In this document: one piece after another, positions 1 to 10,419 of the stretch
How positions within the stretch are numbered: the stretch's first letter is position 1
How the letters are laid out: each line of letters begins with the position of its first letter
Source of the DNA: Pleurobrachia bachei
Lineage: Eukaryota > Ctenophora > Tentaculata > Cydippida > Pleurobrachiidae
NCBI GenBank assembly: GCA_000695325.1
Contig: AVPN01000405.1
Span: 5,352-43,972 of the forward strand
DNA length: 38,621 nt
Direction: 5' to 3'
Program-made: the position numbers and the translations under genes
The notes under the pieces: generated by a model
Seen by the model: the letters and a program-made list of their open reading frames with translations, nothing else
Databases searched by the model: none
Told to the model about the DNA's origin: nothing

Positions 1-2655
1 ATGTGTGGTGGATACATCATTTCAAATGCTCATATCTAGCCGCAATACGCCTCCAAACCTGCGTTGCGAAAACGCGTCACAGGTCACTAATGGGTTAAAC
101 GCCTTTCATAGTGGTCCTAACAATATAACTACACCTTGAAACTTTCGACAATGATTTTGGTTTCGATCAAGATGTAATTTGGCCTGGCGAATACAAAACT
201 TGTTCACGGGGTCACGCGCTACGAATTGCGTGTTGCGCCTGAATGAATGCCGAAGGTGACTTTTTTTAACAAAAAAGGATTAGAAAATAACACGTTCTGT
301 GCAGGAGAATCCGTTGCTGATCCGTGTTGACACGAAATCTGGACACGGCGCTGGCAAGCCCACCGCTAAGCGTCTTGAAGAGGTGTCTGACGTTATGGCC
401 TTCATCGCAAAACAAACGGACTGCAAATGGGTGGAGTGAACAATTCAGATGTGCAGTCATGACGGAGCTATGGATTAACAATAAAACTAGAGACACCAGA
501 CTGGCTATTATTATGCTAGTTATGTTTTTGTGAATTTTGAGGATCACCGCTTCTATAGCAAAAGTGTGACAGAGAGGTATTGTACATGTTTGTGTTATTG
601 GGGTGTATACACTTTTCCAAAATCGCGCGCATGACACAAAAACGACAGTGGTAGACTCTAAAATCCTGCTTTGTCGGAGGTGATGCAGCCGTTTCTACAT
701 CTTTGAAGATAGGACCCCCAAATTTTGCACAGATCTTATTCAATGTGTGTATACTTGTCCTGTCGCGGGAATTTGAAATCAGACGTCCCGTTCTTGAGAT
801 AATTTTTGTAACTTTTGAACCAGAGCTCAAATCGAAAAACCCCCACGGTGGACATTGGCCAGTGGGTTGAATATGAACTATACCAAGTTTCATTGAGATC
901 GGTGAAGAGATGAACTCAGAAAAGCGTCTTTTCTTCCACACGTATTTCTATTGACTCGCGAGACGTCTACCTGTGTTTACAAGCGCGCTCACAAAGCGGG
1001 GTTCGGCGCCAACAAGCGCCAAAGAAGCAAGCCGCGATTTGCTAACTCTGGAACCGGTGGGACTAGAGAGAAAATGAGGACAGTTTTGAAAACTAGAGTT
1101 CGAGCGAAGAAAGATACGATAGGAATCGAAGCGCTGTCTCGCGTTATAAGAAAAAGTGACATACAGCCCAGTGATATGCCATCAAAAGCAAAGATTCTTT
1201 GCCAAAGAAACATTAAACAAGTTCGCTAGCTGAATGCTGAATCAGTCCATCCTTCTCATCCACGGCAAGGCTAACCGTCAATCTGACTGGCTGACTGCTC
1301 AAAAAAGGTTTTAATAGAGCTAGAGTGGATGGAAAACCTGTTGGAAATGCATGTTGTGTCGTCTCCTTAGGCCCTAGTTAACTTTCTTATCAGACCGTAT
1401 GCGTAAAATATTCACCGGGGTTGAACTTGAAGAGTCACACTGGAGACGCCGAAGGGCAACCGGCAAAGACTAAAGCGACGAAGTATAGACCTCTCAGCTC
1501 AGTTTTCAAATTTTCTAGAGACTACTGATAAGTCCATGTGCATAAATAGCACCATAAGAGAGCGGTGTACTTGTCAACGCAGGATCATTTGATAAATGAC
1601 GACCTGTAAATCTTGCGTGGATGTGCGTTCTATACTTGGATCCATTGCATCCCATATTCGCTTCGCGAATAATAGTATCCCGCCCTGTCCACTGCATGAA
1701 CTCGCGTGCGCGCAATAAAAGCACACTTTTCAGTCGTGAGAGAGGTCAGATGAGAGAATTTGCGCGCTACAGACCATTTAGGAGGCCTTTTTAGCTGACC
1801 TAGCACTACTCAACTCAAACGTCAAGTATCGCCTCATTTCGCATTGTGATGAATCGGCGGGTGTTTTCCCATACTAACAAGGCCATGATGATTCATCCAG
1901 TACCCGCAGATTGTTCCAGGACCGAGTAGGAGCTTGCAGCCAGGTCTTTAAAGATTGCTTATGCTTAGCGTCAATTTTTACCCACTATTCCTCAAATGCT
2001 GATACTCGCGGGTATTTTCTATAAAACTATAGACAATTACCTGCCAGCAGCAACAAACGAGATGCAAATCGGTTAAGAAGTTCCTTGCAGCCAGGTCTTG
2101 GAACAAGTTTACCCTAAAATCAATAACGGGGCGGAAGCATGTATGTAAGATCAATCTCAGTCGCGCGCGACGTTGATCTCACTCAGCCCTCAGGTTTCAA
2201 TGTAGCCAAATTCTATACCAGGGTCCAAATTCACAGTTCACTGTTATTTGTTAACCATACAAATGGGGGTTGAACAGTTAGGGGAGGTCACCCGTATTAA
2301 ACATTTGATTCCGAGAGTGCTCGGATGAACAATATGATATATAGATTATAGATCTCAAGTTCAGTGTTAGTGCGCTCGCAGCTCGCTTCAAAAACGGCTG
2401 CTCAGTGCACCGGTATGGGTAGAAGGATCGTTAAATTCATACTGCATTGCCCTGTGTGTCTGTAATACATGCCAAATGGGTCTACAGTGCGGGAGAAGGG
2501 CTAAGGCATCACTTTTCAAATTTCAGATGTCAATTTTCAAGATTTCAAAGTTGGCATATGCTACAGGCCCTTTTACAAAGGGCCTGGAGGGAATACCGCG
2601 CTGGGGGGGAATGCATAATCAATCATATCTCCAGTTCCAGATAAGGTACAGAAAT
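1..2655. other. Left flank without a recognisable gene
   Basis: No exon chain, conserved domain or transposon protein is recognisable here. Two open frames stand out only by length: 516-941 on - (141 aa) and 951-1229 on + (no in-frame ATG near its start, Lys/Arg-rich). Neither resembles a family I know, and neither has obvious splice sites continuing it. A 16-bp word occurs twice near 1935 and 2085, and a short hairpin (stem about 7 bp) lies at 2566-2587. The upstream exon(s) of the kinase gene that starts at 2776 may lie here or outside the window, but I could not identify them. Confidence 0.5.
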
Positions 2656-2775
2656 TATCCCATCTTGATCTTGTTTAGTACATGCGAATATACAAAGGAA
2701 AATTTAGGGCAATCAACTTGCTCTCACAATGTTTTCTACAATTTGTTAAATTAGTTATATTTTCACATCTTTCAG

Positions 2776-4004
2776 AGCATTGCGATTGGGAAACCACTTG
2801 ATGAAACAGAACGGATGTTCTACGAGAGCACAGTACACACCTTACCACGACCCCTTGCTGACTTCCTATCCCGCTACTGGGGTGTTATCTCCCTGCCCGA
2901 GGAACACAATTCCTATCTCGTGCTGGAAGACATAACTTCACATTTTTCTCGGCCGAGCATTCTTGATTTGAAGATTGGCAGCTCAAGGGAGTATAGGGAA
3001 GATATGGACAAAGGTCGTGTAGCAGAGAAGATACAGAAGTCGTTGAAGAGGACGACCCATAAAATGGGTATCAGAGTGGCTGGCATTAAGGTAAGATTAC
3101 ATGAGCTTGGAACGGAATATATGTATATCGAACGTTCGGTAACTCAAACTGTTATCAGAACGTTATTTTAGTTCCCTAGAGTTATTTTAGTTCTCCAGTT
3201 CCCTAGGATAACTTAGTAGTTTAGGATCAATTATAATTACATTGCTCTAAAACAACACTTTCAGAGTTACAACTGTATGGAGAGTATCGGGACCTTTAGT
3301 CTCACGAAGAAGGAGGGTGGATTATTGACTGAAGTTACTATTCGCGACACCATGAGGTAGCACACATAATTCAGATCAAGTATGCGGCATTGTAATCACA
3401 TGTGAAATAATACGTCTCTCTCCCTCCAGGAAGTATTTTTCGGATGGTCTTGAATGCAAGTATGAAGCAATTAGGCAACTGCTTAACAAAACGCACTGTC
3501 TCCTCAAGGTAATGATAAAGCAATGTTGAAGTGACATTGTTGTTCAATATTAACCTGGCCAGCTGGAAGTGACTTGAGATATTCAATCTCACTATAATTT
3601 CCCACTCAATTCAGGTAGCAGACACGATTTGTCTCCGGATGTACGGGTGTTCTCTTCTGATAGTATACGAATCAGACCCTTTCCTTCCAGCCAAGGTCAG
3701 TACTAAAAGTCAAATAATCGCTAACCGCTGGCAAGCACAAAGGCGGCCATTTTGTTCAACATTTCTATGTTGAATTTTATCTGTTGCTATACTTAAAATC
3801 TCATTGAAAGCCATCCAATTAACATTAAATGATTGAATTTCTTCGCAGGCTGATGTTCGCATCATTGACTTTGCCAAAGTGCAGGAGGAGGACAAATATG
3901 GTAAAATGTATGCTGATCCGGATCCGGGTTTTCTTCTTGGACTCAGATCTCTTATAACCATCCTGGAAAGTCTCCTTGCAGAGAAGTCAGATGAGTGGAG
4001 ATGA
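2776..4004 (+). CDS. Inositol polyphosphate kinase (IPMK/IP6K family), 5' exon(s) missing
   Basis: Five exons with GT-AG introns and consistent phases: 2776-3090, 3265-3356, 3430-3508, 3615-3695 and 3849-4004 (stop TGA). Together they encode about 240 aa. Exon 1 carries the family catalytic signature PxxxDxKxG, seen as SILDLKIGSSREY. Exon 4 has GCSLLIVYE, matching the SSLL-type motif, and exon 5 begins with the metal/nucleotide-binding IDF motif (VRIIDFAKV) and ends in a family-like FLLGLRSLI helix. Members phosphorylate soluble inositol phosphates using ATP. IPMK versus IP6K is not resolved because the N-terminus is absent: exon 1 opens in phase 0 with no start codon. A second copy lies inverted at 4787-6059. 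Confidence 0.88.
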
Positions 4005-4344
4005 ATCATCAGATCTCTGACAAACAGATCCGATACTAAAGTTTCAGTTTTCAAGTACATACTGATACTGTCATTTGAGATGTATTTATTTCAATTGAGA
4101 CAGAATCATCGGGTAGTTGGATATTAGCCGTATGATTATTGATTAAGAGACAATGAAACATGAGACGGTATTATTCTTTGCAGTGTTAAATAGCTAAAAT
4201 AGTAAACTAACCATTGCCTGTTATTAAAATTGATTTCTAAACTTGATTGCTTTCAAAAATACTGTGATTACATATTCCCAGCATTGGGGAATATGAGCCT
4301 TTCTAGACGAGACAAAATCTCGTATGAGGCAGTTATAACTGCCA

Positions 4345-4446
4345 GTTATAGTAGCCGGTAATGGTTCAAACTCTAACCGGCGGTTAGAGTAAAACTGTCG
4401 TTCTAGACGAGTATCTACCTACTATAGGAGGCAGTTATAACTGGCA
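4345..4446. other. Spacer of the inverted duplication
   Basis: These 102 bases separate the two arms. The word GCAGTTATAACTG recurs around the spacer, and a small hairpin (CTCTAACCGG/CGGTTAGAG) sits near 4371-4389. No ORF is present. Confidence 0.8.
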
Positions 4447-5360
4447 TGGCAGTTATAACTGCCTCATACGAGATTTTGTCTCGTCTAGAAAGGCTCATAT
4501 TCCCCAATGCTGGGAATATGTAATCACAGTATTTTTGAAAGCAATCAAGTTTAGAAATCAATTTTAATAACAGGCAATGGTTAGTTAACTATTTTAGCTA
4601 TTTAACACTGCAAAGAATAATACCGTCTCATGTTTCATTGTCTCTTAATCAATAATCATACGGCTAATATCCAACTACCCGATGATTCTGTCTCAATTGA
4701 AATAAATACATCTCAAATGACAGTATCAGTATGTACTTGAAAACTGAAACTTTAGTATCGGATCTGTTTGTCAGAGATCTGATGATTCATCTCCACTCAT
4801 CTGACTTCTCTGCAAGGAGACTTTCCAGGATGGTTATAAGAGATCTGAGTCCAAGAAGAAAACCCGGATCCGGATCAGCATACATTTTACCATATTTGTC
4901 CTCCTCCTGCACTTTGGCAAAGTCAATGATGCGAACATCAGCCTGCGAAGAAATTCAATCATTTAATGTTAATTGGATGGCTTTCAATGAGATTTTAAGT
5001 ATAGCAACAGATAAAATTCAACATAGAAATGTTGAACAAAATGGCCGCCTTTGTGCTTGCCAGCGGTTAGCGATTATTTGACTTTTAGTACTGACCTTGG
5101 CTGGAAGGAAAGGGTCTGATTCGTATACTATCAGAAGAGAACACCCGTACATCCGGAGACAAATCGTGTCTGCTACCTGAATTGAGTGGGAAATTATAGT
5201 GAGATTGAATATCTCAAGTCACTTCCAGCTGGCCAGGTTAATATTGAACAACAATGTCACTTCAACATTGCTTTATCATTACCTTGAGGAGACAGTGCGT
5301 TTTGTTAAGCAGTTGCCTAATTGCTTCATACTTGCATTCAAGACCATCCGAAAAATACTT

Positions 5361-5410
5361 GGACCTCCCTCTCTCTGCATAATAAAGTGTACACTAATGT
5401 TACGGCGTAT
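5361..5410. other. 50-nt direct-complement block 1 (kinase exon 3 acceptor)
   Basis: The expected bases are the reverse complement of 3381-3430. What is present is the base-by-base complement of that expectation, in the same order, at all 50 positions. On the gene's strand it covers the intron 2 polypyrimidine tract and AG. Confidence 0.93.
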
Positions 5411-5451
5411 AAATAATGATTAATACAGATATCATTGCTCTGGACTCTGGT

Positions 5452-5501
5452 TATGAACTAGACTTAATACACACGATGGAGTACCACAGCGCTTATCATT
5501 G
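5452..5501. other. 50-nt direct-complement block 2 (kinase exon 2 end and donor)
   Basis: Pairs with 3334-3383. All 50 bases are the unreversed complement of the expected sequence. Three bases of the reference (3381-3383) are used by both this block and the block at 5361-5410, and 41 unmatched bases (5411-5451) lie between the two. Confidence 0.93.
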
Positions 5502-5705
5502 TTCAGTCAATAATCCACCCTCCTTCTTCGTGAGACTAAAGGTCCCGATACTCTCCATACAGTTGTAACTCTGAAAGTGTTGTTTTAGAGCAATGTAATT
5601 ATAATTGATCCTAAACTACTAAGTTATCCTAGGGAACTGGAGAACTAAAATAACTCTAGGGAACTAAAATAACGTTCTGATAACAGTTTGAGTTACCGAA
5701 CGTTC

Positions 5706-5755
5706 CTATATGTATATAAGGCAAGGTTCGAGTACATTAGAATGGAATTACGGTC
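5706..5755. other. 50-nt direct-complement block 3 (kinase exon 1 donor)
   Basis: Pairs with 3080-3129. All 50 bases are complemented without reversal. Flanking sequence on both sides is identical to the left arm. Confidence 0.94.
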
Positions 5756-5838
5756 CCACTCTGATACCCATTTTATGGGTCGTCCTCTTCAACGACTTCT
5801 GTATCTTCTCTGCTACACGACCTTTGTCCATATCTTCC

Positions 5839-5888
5839 GATATGAGGGAACTCGACGGTTAGAAGTTTAGTTCTTACGAGCCGGCTCT
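5839..5888. other. 50-nt direct-complement block 4 (kinase catalytic motif)
   Basis: Pairs with 2947-2996, the segment encoding the DxKxG catalytic signature. All 50 bases are complemented without reversal, erasing the motif; the next 120 bases (5889-6008) are again identical to the left arm. Confidence 0.94.
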
Positions 5889-6008
5889 AAAATGTGAAGT
5901 TATGTCTTCCAGCACGAGATAGGAATTGTGTTCCTCGGGCAGGGAGATAACACCCCAGTAGCGGGATAGGAAGTCAGCAAGGGGTCGTGGTAAGGTGTGT
6001 ACTGTGCT

Positions 6009-6058
6009 GAGCATCTTGTAGGCAAGACAAAGTAGTTCACCAAAGGGTTAGCGTTACG
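6009..6058. other. 50-nt direct-complement block 5 (start of kinase exon 1)
   Basis: Pairs with 2777-2826, beginning one base inside the exon. All 50 bases are complemented without reversal; sequence on both sides matches the left arm. Confidence 0.94.
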
Positions 6059-6179
6059 TCTGAAAGATGTGAAAATATAACTAATTTAACAAATTGTAGA
6101 AAACATTGTGAGAGCAAGTTGATTGCCCTAAATTTTCCTTTGTATATTCGCATGTACTAAACAAGATCAAGATGGGATA

Positions 6180-6926
6180 TTTACATCGCCGATTTTGAGA
6201 GATTTGATTTCCGCTCGTCCGCCAACTTTGCGAAACTTTCGAACATATTTTACCTGAAAAAAATTATTCAAAATATGGGGGGCTAAAGTGTTAGCTCCAG
6301 ATTTAACCAACCACAAAATAAGTATACATATCGCGAAACACTTCACAAGCGTTTAACACAGTTACCTGTTGAGGATCAAGGTAGCGTGGTACAAGCATCA
6401 TTTTAAACAACACAGACAGTAAAACGTGATCTCAATCTATAACAGAAGAGAAACACATAGCGCAAACAATGTGCCCACGCAGTGATGATCTATTATATGA
6501 GCAGCACCGTATTATAGACAATAACTGTAGAACAGTCACACAATGTTATGTCGCTAGAGTCTCATACGTACATTTGAGTGATGAGTGATGTTGCTCAGAG
6601 TATCTAGATCTACTTAGTGTATGTTTCAATTGAAACGTGGCAATTACACAACTTGAGAAATGATAACATTAGACCATGTCTATTGTGTGAAGTGGCTTGT
6701 AGCCTCATTTTATATACTTCCTTGATCTGGCGATGTGCCATAACAACAACAGACCCTGGCCTGTCTGGCATCTCTCCTCTAAAGAAGGCTTGTTAAAGTA
6801 GTTTAGTAATACTGGTTTAGTAATACTATTACCGATTACCGTACATATTTGTGTCAGTCTAACGAAAATAGTGTTCCACAGAATATATGCATTACATACT
6901 AACCAAAATACACATTATATTTACAG
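6180..6926. other. Intergenic or intronic DNA, no gene recognised
   Basis: AT-rich DNA between the right arm of the palindrome and the first possible EDC4 exon. I see no exon, repeat or domain here. It may be an EDC4 intron, since the N-terminal half of EDC4 is missing from the window. Confidence 0.5.
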
Positions 6927-7110
6927 GTAGTAGCATCATGTCAGACAACACTCTTATCGAACCACCCGAGGTAGGTCCTTCTTCTAGGTGTTTCCACATT
7001 ATGTGTGTCCTTCTTCTTGGTGTCCTCTTAAATTATGTGCGTCCTTATTCCTCCCGTCTTCTGTCAGGAAGAAGGAGGACAAATACAAATATGTACAGGA
7101 AAAGAAGAAG
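6927..7110 (+). CDS. Possible upstream EDC4 exons (tentative)
   Basis: Two short segments bounded by AG and GT could be exons: 6927-6970 and 7068-7110. The second, read as KKEDKYKYVQEKKK, ends in phase 0 and would join the phase-0 exon at 7323. This forces the first into a frame reading VVASCQTTLLSNHPR, which is not convincing. Neither segment shows conserved sequence, so they are listed only as candidates. Confidence 0.3.
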
Positions 7111-7322
7111 GTTAATTGTGTTCTTCTTCTGTTCTGTGTCTTTGTTAGTGAGTCTAGAAGCGAAGTGTGTGCACTTCTTCCCCCTCACACACTAATTCCA
7201 ATCAAACACCTCTCTCCTACTTGCAGATCGTTAAACTCCCACTAATCAAAGTTCAAACATCTGTCTCTCCTACTTGCAATTAAACTCCCACTAATGTCCC
7301 AATCAAACATCTCTCTCCGCAG

Positions 7323-10183
7323 GGATATGTTCTCGTTAAGAAGAGTGATTTCAAGACCTGCCAAAAACACCTTGAAGGCCTCACAGGGGCAGTGAATTCA
7401 CTCAAAGCCTCCCTCACAATTGAGATAGAGAAACACATCAGCAAGGCCATGAGAGAGGCCAAAGCTCCGGGTTCCAGTGAGAAGTTCAATGTTGAAAGTG
7501 TGTGTGAGAAGTTTGAGGCTGAGTGCAAGAGGTCACACTTCAAGAAGTCTCTGGAGACGCAACAAAGCGAATTCAAGAAGAAGAGTCTCACACAGCTATC
7601 TAAAGGTATTATACAAATTTATGGAAATAAATTATTAAGTTGCCCATGTTGTAGCTGACAGAGCTAAAATGAAGAATTTCGTCAAAGGTGATACCGGGGG
7701 GAGGGGGAAGATATCTAAATTATTTCAGCAATTGGGTTTCCGACCCATCCATAGTTAAAATCGTGACATTATTGCTGGTCTAGATATTACCACCCTTGTT
7801 GACACGAGTAACAGTCATAAGTGCTCCTCTACTTTGCACGATAGCTTCTTCCATAGGGTCACCAGGTCCTGGAATCTGCTACCGTACCAACTTCGACAGA
7901 GTGACACTTTACCCATCTTCCTGACTGAACTCAAGAGCTACCTTTTCAGTTATATTGATATCGACAATATTCTATAATTATTCCATCATCTTCACCTTCT
8001 CACTTCATGAATGTTCCAATTGCAATACCGCAGCCGGTCCTGCGGGACGCCCCTCTCCCCATGGCTCCCCCTCTCTAACTGTTAACCTAGTCTAGCAGAG
8101 CAACAACGATATATTTTTTTAAACTTATTTACCTGTAAAACCTAGCTACATTCAAAGGGGCTTCTTTAGTGCAGGATTCCTGCGTGAAGCCCTCAGACGA
8201 GTGGTGTGTAATATTAGGCGATATTTATAAATGCGTATTGTTTTCCATATCGTTTGAAACTTCTTCCAATAAAAACTATTTATTATAGTCTGGAAGGTTG
8301 TATTCACTAGAACCTAACTTACCTGTGATATTTAAGCGCCCAATTATCTCCACCAGATCTGTCTGAAGGAGTGAATAAGATTCAGAAAAACGCCCAAGTA
8401 CAGATAGAGAAAGAGATAAAGAACGCTTCGGATATCGTGACCAATTCACTGGAGCAACAAAATAACGAGCTAAATAGGGTTAGTTTGAAATTGCTAACAT
8501 GTGTACATTTAATCACCCCTCGTAAAGGACATTAAAGGTCCACAAGATACCTAAAACTTTTCTTTAATCGTATTTTTTCGATTTTTCAGGAATTTTAAGC
8601 ATTTTTTCAGAATTTTTTGTCGGGTAGAAAAAAAATACGATTAAAGAAAAGTTTTAGGTATCTTGTGGACCTTTAAATCCATTTCTTCTGACACCACCCT
8701 TTTTATTAGGTGATGGGCGATGCTATAGTGGCTAAATACAGGGAAGCAGTTGGGAATGAGTTACTGCCTGGAATGGATGCGATATACAAGCAACACTGCT
8801 CCACCCTCTACCAGCACCTGACAAAACACTTCAGTGAAATTCAGAGATCTCACGGTAAGAAGATTTCGGTAGCTCTTGATAGTCCTCACCAGGAACCAAC
8901 CGAATCAGGAAATACAGGTCCCTGATTGGCTGATAACCAGTCAGGTGACCTAAAAACGAGTTCTGTCTTCTGATTGGTTGTTCTCACCATCAATTGAACT
9001 ATAGTAGTGTACTACCTTTAAATGTCTAGCTTCTATTACACAGGTACCAGTAGAGCAGTACAGGACAAGATATCTGTCATAATGCAACGGGTTACAGCCT
9101 TAGAACAATCCACAAAAAACATAAATTTGGACCCTAACTTTGAAGAAAGGATAAATAGGTAACATGAGTCATGGTTAGCACGGGTTACCAATGGTTACCA
9201 TAGCAACGTGCGATCTCCTTAGTTACCAAATTTACACGTTATGTTCACTTTATTTACCTTTTGAATTAACATTTGTCTTCTCTTTCAGCCACATAAGCGA
9301 CATAATGAAAGTTCAGGTGCGTTACTCTTAATATAACATGACTACCGTCATCTCATTTCTCAATTCTCATGTCTAGGCTGTATATCAGCACTGATCACGG
9401 GTTAGTGCCAGACTGATCAGCGTCTCAATTTATCACAAGCAAAGGACGAGTTGCTTTGAGACTTGAGATACATGTGTCACGTGCCCCGCCTTATAAAACA
9501 CGTGCTCCGCCTTACAACTGTCTCCCACTGCAGGTGCAGCCAGTACAGGAGGATATCTCCACCCAGATAGCTAACCTAATAGCTGACCAACAGTATCATG
9601 AAGCAATATACAAGGTAGTCATGGTAGCCTTATTGGTTTAGTGAAAACCGTACCCAGATTGATTGTGGTGTTTACAGCCCACACCTACTCCACTGTTGTT
9701 ACTTGTTCTCCCAATTAATAACCCCCAATGCCCATGATTCAGGCGCTTTGTGCCACTGATACGGAGGTGTTGCTATCAGCTTGCCGAGACATGAACGTGG
9801 AGTCAGTCTTTGCATCCTCCCCTCCCTCAGCCACCCTGTTGTGTCTTATTCACCAGATGAGCGAGGATCTACATGTTGAAACGAGACTGAAACTATCCTA
9901 TATCAAACACTCTGTTATGTGCTTCAGTAGAAAGGTAATTTGTGAATCTCCCCAAGATTGAATATCCCCAACTGATTTCAGAAAGTCAATAATACTTCAC
10001 TATCACCGAATCTTCCTATTTCAGGCTATGATTGAAACAACAGTCGACTTTGACCCAGATCAACTGCGGAATGTGGTTCTGGGACTGCAGAAGAACATTG
10101 ACACCCACCTGCAGATGGATATGGACGCGATGATGGTTAAAATGGCTGCTACCTCACTGCTTCAGAGTTACCCTTTACCGTGA
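7323..10183 (+). CDS. EDC4: Enhancer of mRNA-decapping protein 4, C-terminal part
   Basis: EDC4 (Ge-1/Hedls) is the P-body scaffold that bridges DCP1 and DCP2 during mRNA decapping. Eight exons in continuous phase: 7323-7605, 8357-8478, 8710-8854, 9044-9158, 9289-9316, 9534-9614, 9743-9934 and 10025-10183 (TGA), giving about 374 aa. The first five encode charged, coiled-coil-like sequence. The last three encode the conserved helical C-terminal domain, recognised from the DQQYHEAIYKALCATD segment, the LLCLIHQMSEDL segment and LKLSYIKHSVM. The family is normally about 1,400 aa with an N-terminal WD40 domain, which is not in this window. LANCL copy 1 starts 236 bp after the stop, on the same strand. 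Confidence 0.88.
7771..7977 (+). mobile_element. Non-LTR retrotransposon reverse-transcriptase 3' end (relic)
   Basis: Within an EDC4 intron, one frame ending at TAA 7975-7977 reads like the extreme C-terminus of a LINE-type reverse transcriptase: DSFFHRVTRSWNLLPYQLR followed by LPIFLTELKSYLF. The F-x-R-x-x-x-x-WN-x-LP pattern is typical of that tail. No RT catalytic domain, endonuclease or poly(A) tail is present, so this is a 5'-truncated remnant. Confidence 0.65.
8531..8677. mobile_element. Fold-back (hairpin) element in an EDC4 intron
   Basis: Arms of about 48 bp, starting ATTAAAGGTCCACAAG and ending CTTGTGGACCTTTAAAT, are almost perfect reverse complements around a roughly 50-bp AT-rich centre. 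The size and structure fit a MITE-like fold-back element. No protein is encoded and target-site duplication is not clear. Confidence 0.8.
8890..8945. repeat. Dispersed repeat, partial copy
   Basis: Shares a stretch of about 50 bp, with the core CCCTGATTGGCTGATAACC, with the terminal-inverted-repeat element at 17400-17495. Only the left part is conserved here. It lies in an EDC4 intron directly after exon 3. Confidence 0.75.
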
Positions 10184-10419
10184 TATGGTGATAGAGGGAA
10201 AGTGTGTTGTTTGTGCCTCCTCCCACTTCCGATATAAGGGGACAATGCGGCTAGAGTACTTTTGTTCTCGGTCGGTCGGTTGAATGGATTATTTGGGATA
10301 TATATTGTGATTTGTACATGAAACAATTTATTATGACATTCGTTTGAAAATTAAGACTGCAAAATCCAGATATCTAAAAATATTTCTTTCTTATTTACTG
10401 TCCCGTAGCTGCAGATAAC

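Larger units (their letters stand above)
4787..6059 (-). pseudogene. Inverted, disrupted copy of the inositol polyphosphate kinase gene
   Basis: Mirror image of the 2776-4004 gene. Exons 4 and 5 (3' end of the gene, 4787 to about 5177) and most of exon 3 are identical to the left-arm copy and would code normally. The upstream part is broken by five 50-nt blocks that are plain complements of the expected bases: they cover the first 50 nt after the exon 1 acceptor, the catalytic DxKxG segment, the exon 1 donor, the end of exon 2 with its donor, and the exon 3 acceptor. A 44-bp net insertion also lies in intron 2. As written, this copy could not make a kinase. Whether it is a pseudogene in the animal depends on whether the blocks are real. 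Confidence 0.85.
2656..6179. repeat. Large inverted duplication (palindrome) with 102-bp spacer
   Basis: Left arm 2656-4344 and right arm 4447-6179 are reverse complements of each other, nearly perfect outside five anomalous blocks. Positions pair as x + y = 8791 in the inner part and 8835 in the outer part; the difference is a 44-bp net insertion in the right arm near 5411-5454. One substitution was seen in the inner 250 bp (near 4588). The spacer 4345-4446 contains short palindromic words of its own. The arms contain two kinase gene copies facing each other tail to tail. Near-identity over 1.7 kb means either a very young inverted duplication or an assembly fold-back. Confidence 0.93.

Noticed and set aside
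516-941. 141-codon frame on the - strand
   Set aside because: No recognisable domain, no splice context and no homologous copy in the window; likely a chance frame or decayed repeat.
951-1229. Basic open frame on +
   Set aside because: No in-frame ATG near its start, no domain and unusual composition; not supported as a gene.
5839-5888. Small inversion explaining the altered kinase motif
   Set aside because: An inversion would give the reverse complement of the local sequence; the bases here are complemented in the original order.
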